A model generated the notes under the pieces. That model was given only the letters and a program-made list of their open reading frames with translations. It was not told the DNA's origin and made no database searches. Positions 62,059 to 64,000 of a stretch of DNA of 64,000 nucleotides are shown here, piece after piece (position 1 is the first letter of the stretch; every line of letters begins with the position of its first letter). A program made the position numbers and the translations under genes. Source of the DNA: Crossaster papposus (lineage: Eukaryota > Echinodermata > Asteroidea > Velatida > Solasteridae); the NCBI GenBank assembly GCA_037893245.1, contig JBAIAA010000599.1, positions 496,001 through 560,000 of the forward strand, read 5' to 3'.

Positions 62059-64000
62059 AGCAGTCACTGTGCTGAGCAGAATAGTGAGTGTTCCCATCAC
62101 AATGCGACTGTGAGAGCAGTCACTGTGCAGAGCAGAATAGTGAGTGTTCACATCACTATGTGACTGAGAGCAGTCACTGTGCTGAGCAGAATAGTGAGTG
62201 TTCCCATCACAGTGTGACTGAGAGCTGTCACTGTGCTGAGCAGAATAGTGAGTTTTCCCACAACAGTGTGACTGAGAGCAGTCACTATGCTGAGCAGAAT
62301 AGTGAGTGTTCCAATCACAGTATGGCTAAGAGCAGTCACTCTGCTGAGCAAAATAGTGAGTATTCCCATCACAGTGTGACTGAGAGCTGTCAATGTGCTG
62401 AGCAGAATCGTAAGTGTTCACATCACAGTGTGACTGAGAGCAGTCACTGTGCTGAGCAGAATAGTGAGTGTTCCCATCACAGTGTGACTGCGAGGGCATT
62501 CACTGTGCAGAGCAGAATAGTGAGTGTTCCCATCACAGTGTGACTGCAAGAGCAGTCACTGTGCTGAACAGAATAGTGAGTGTTCCAATCACAGTGTGAC
62601 TGAGAGCTGTCAATGTGCTGAGCAGAATAGTAAGTGTTCACCTCACAGTGTGACTGAGAGCAGTCACTGTGCTGATCAGAATAGTGAGTGTTCACATCAC
62701 TATGTGACTGAGAGCAGTCACTGTGCTGAGCAGAATAGTGAGTGTTCCCATCACAGTGTGACTGTCACTGTGCTGAGCAGAATAGTGAGTGTTTCCATTA
62801 CAGTGTGACTGTGAGAGCATTCACTGTGCTGAGCAGAATAGTGAGTGTTAACGTAACAGTGTGACTGAGAGCAGTCACTGTGCTGAACAGAATAGTGAGT
62901 GTTCCCTTCACAGTGTGACTGAGAGCAGTCACTGTGCTGAACAGAATAGTGAGTGTTCCCATCACAGTGTGACTGAGAGCAGTCACTGTGCTGAGCAGAA
63001 TAGTGAGTGTTCCAAACACAGTGTGACTGAGAGCAGTCACTGTGCAGAGCAGAATAGTGAGTGTTCCCATCACAGTGTGACTGAGAGCTGTCACTGTGCT
63101 GAGCAGAATAGTGAGTGTTTCCATCACAGTGTGACTGTGAGAGCATTCACTGTGCTGAGCAGAATAGTGAGTGTTCCCGTTACAGTGTGACTGAGAGCTC
63201 TCACTGTGCTGAGCAGAATAGTGAGTGTTCCCATCACAGTGTGACTGAGAGCAGTCACTGTGCTGAACAGAATAGTGAGTGTTCCCATCACAGTGTGACT
63301 GAGAGCTGTCAATGTGCTGAGCAGAATAGTGAGTGTTCCCATCACAGTGTGACTGTGAGAGCATTCACTGTGCTGAGCAGAATATTGAGTGTTCCCGTTA
63401 CAGTGTGACTGAGAGCTCTCACTGTGCTGAGCAGAATAGTGAGTGTTCCCATCACAGTGTGACTAAGAGCGGTGACTGTGATGAGCAAAATATTGAGTGT
63501 TCCCATTACAGTGTGACTGAGAGCAGTCACTGTGCTGAACAGAATAGTGAGTGTTCCCATCACAGTGTGACTGAGAGCTATCAATGTGCTGAGCAGAATA
63601 GTAAGTGTTCACATCACAGTGTGACTGAGAGCAGTCACTGTGCTGAGCAAAATAGTGAGTGTTCCCATCACAGTGTGACTGAGAGCTGTCAATGTGCTGA
63701 GCAGAATAGTAAGTGTTCACATCACAGTGTGACTGAGAGCAGTCACTGTGCTGAACAAACTAGTGAGTGTTCCCATCACAGTGTGACTGAGAGCAGTCAC
63801 TGTGCTGAACAGAATAGTGAGTGTACCCATCACAGTGTGACTTAGAGCAGTCACTGTGCTGAGCAGAATAGTGAGTGTTCCCATCACAATGCGACTGTGA
63901 GAGCAGTCACTGTGCAGAGCAGAATAGTGAGTGTTCACATCACTATGTGACTGAGAGCAGTCACTGTGCTGAGAAGAATAGTGAGTGTTCCCATCACAGT
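62059..64000 (+). repeat. Last HOR copies, with a 47-bp unit
   Basis: The order resembles 11514-13208 at first and 44959-45600 later. Near 62758 the sequence GTGACTGTCACTGTGC lacks seven bases of the consensus, making a 47-bp unit. Shortly after, GTGTTAACGTAACAG near 62845 replaces the usual TTCCCGTTACAG and creates a GTTAAC hexamer at 62847-62852. A TAG marker lies at 63843-63845. The array runs off the right edge of the window. Confidence 0.82.

Larger units (their letters stand above)
1..64000. repeat. 54/56-bp tandem minisatellite (satellite) array filling the window
   Basis: Every part of the window reads as the same unit repeated head to tail in one orientation. The consensus is 54 bp, and a perfect copy lies at 256-309, beginning GTGACTGAGAGCAGTCAC and ending TTCCCATCACAGT. 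A second length class of 56 bp carries two extra bases near the start of the unit, for example GTGACTGTGAGAGC (1668-1723), and often has GCATTCAC in place of GCAGTCAC. The consensus is 50% GC with no CpG. Common variants include CTGAAC for CTGAGC, GTAAGT for GTGAGT, TTCCAATC for TTCCCATC, and CCCGTTAC for CCCATCAC. Neither edge of the array is inside the window, so its full length is unknown. I do not recognise it as a named satellite family. Satellite DNA of a eukaryotic chromosome is the natural reading; the host is inferred only from CpG depletion and scale. Confidence 0.97.

Noticed and set aside
1..64000. A CRISPR array
   Set aside because: The repeats are contiguous with no unique spacers, are 54-56 bp long, and continue for 64 kb with layered HORs. 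No cas-like genes are present.
1..64000. A giant coding exon of a mucin-like or other repeat protein
   Set aside because: Frame-shifting 56-bp units occur every few hundred bases, and the HOR periods (2554, 2726, 2716 and 1520 bp) are not all multiples of 3, so copies fall in different frames. No single frame survives for more than about 0.83 kb.

Overview
The whole window, from base 1 to base 64000, is one uninterrupted tandem-repeat array: a minisatellite or satellite. I found no unique sequence, no recognisable gene, no RNA gene, no CRISPR array and no transposon. The basic unit is 54 bp; a perfect consensus copy lies at 256-309. It is interspersed with 56-bp units; a typical one lies at 1668-1723. 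Dividing the window by the mean unit length gives about 1,180 units. The consensus is 50% GC and has no CpG, but has many TpG and CpA steps, while several variants carry a CpG. Together with the array's size and layered higher-order structure, this fits satellite DNA of a eukaryote with CpG methylation, possibly a vertebrate. The species and chromosomal position cannot be read from the sequence.

Layout. (1) 1-4001: a 2556-bp higher-order repeat (HOR) of 47 units, present once in full and once in part. (2) 4002-13103: a mosaic of older segments with repeat offsets of 3000, 2344, 7572 and 5348 bp, ending in a 600-bp tandem duplication. (3) 13104-27445: blocks duplicated at offsets of 5220, 4734 and 5714 bp, plus a shorter 924-bp (17-unit) HOR that forms local tandem runs and a 1356-bp variant. 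(4) 27446-32396: a 2726-bp tandem duplication. (5) 32397 to the end: a more regular HOR with a 2554-bp base period (47 units: 39 of 54 bp and 8 of 56 bp), whose copies range from about 1.4 to 3.4 kb through gain or loss of whole units. Within this part, about 40.1-47.4 kb is repeated at about 52.0-59.1 kb, 11.6-11.9 kb away, which is a third level of organisation.

Reading frames. Because 54 is a multiple of 3, one plus-strand frame (18-residue period TESSHCAEQNSECSHHSV) and two minus-strand frames stay open across 54-bp units. Each 56-bp unit shifts the frame by two, so plus-strand frames end soon after one and their lengths take the form 18n+7 residues. These frames are best read as a by-product of the repeat, not genes. 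Comparisons were made by eye; all percent identities and exact breakpoints should be recomputed.
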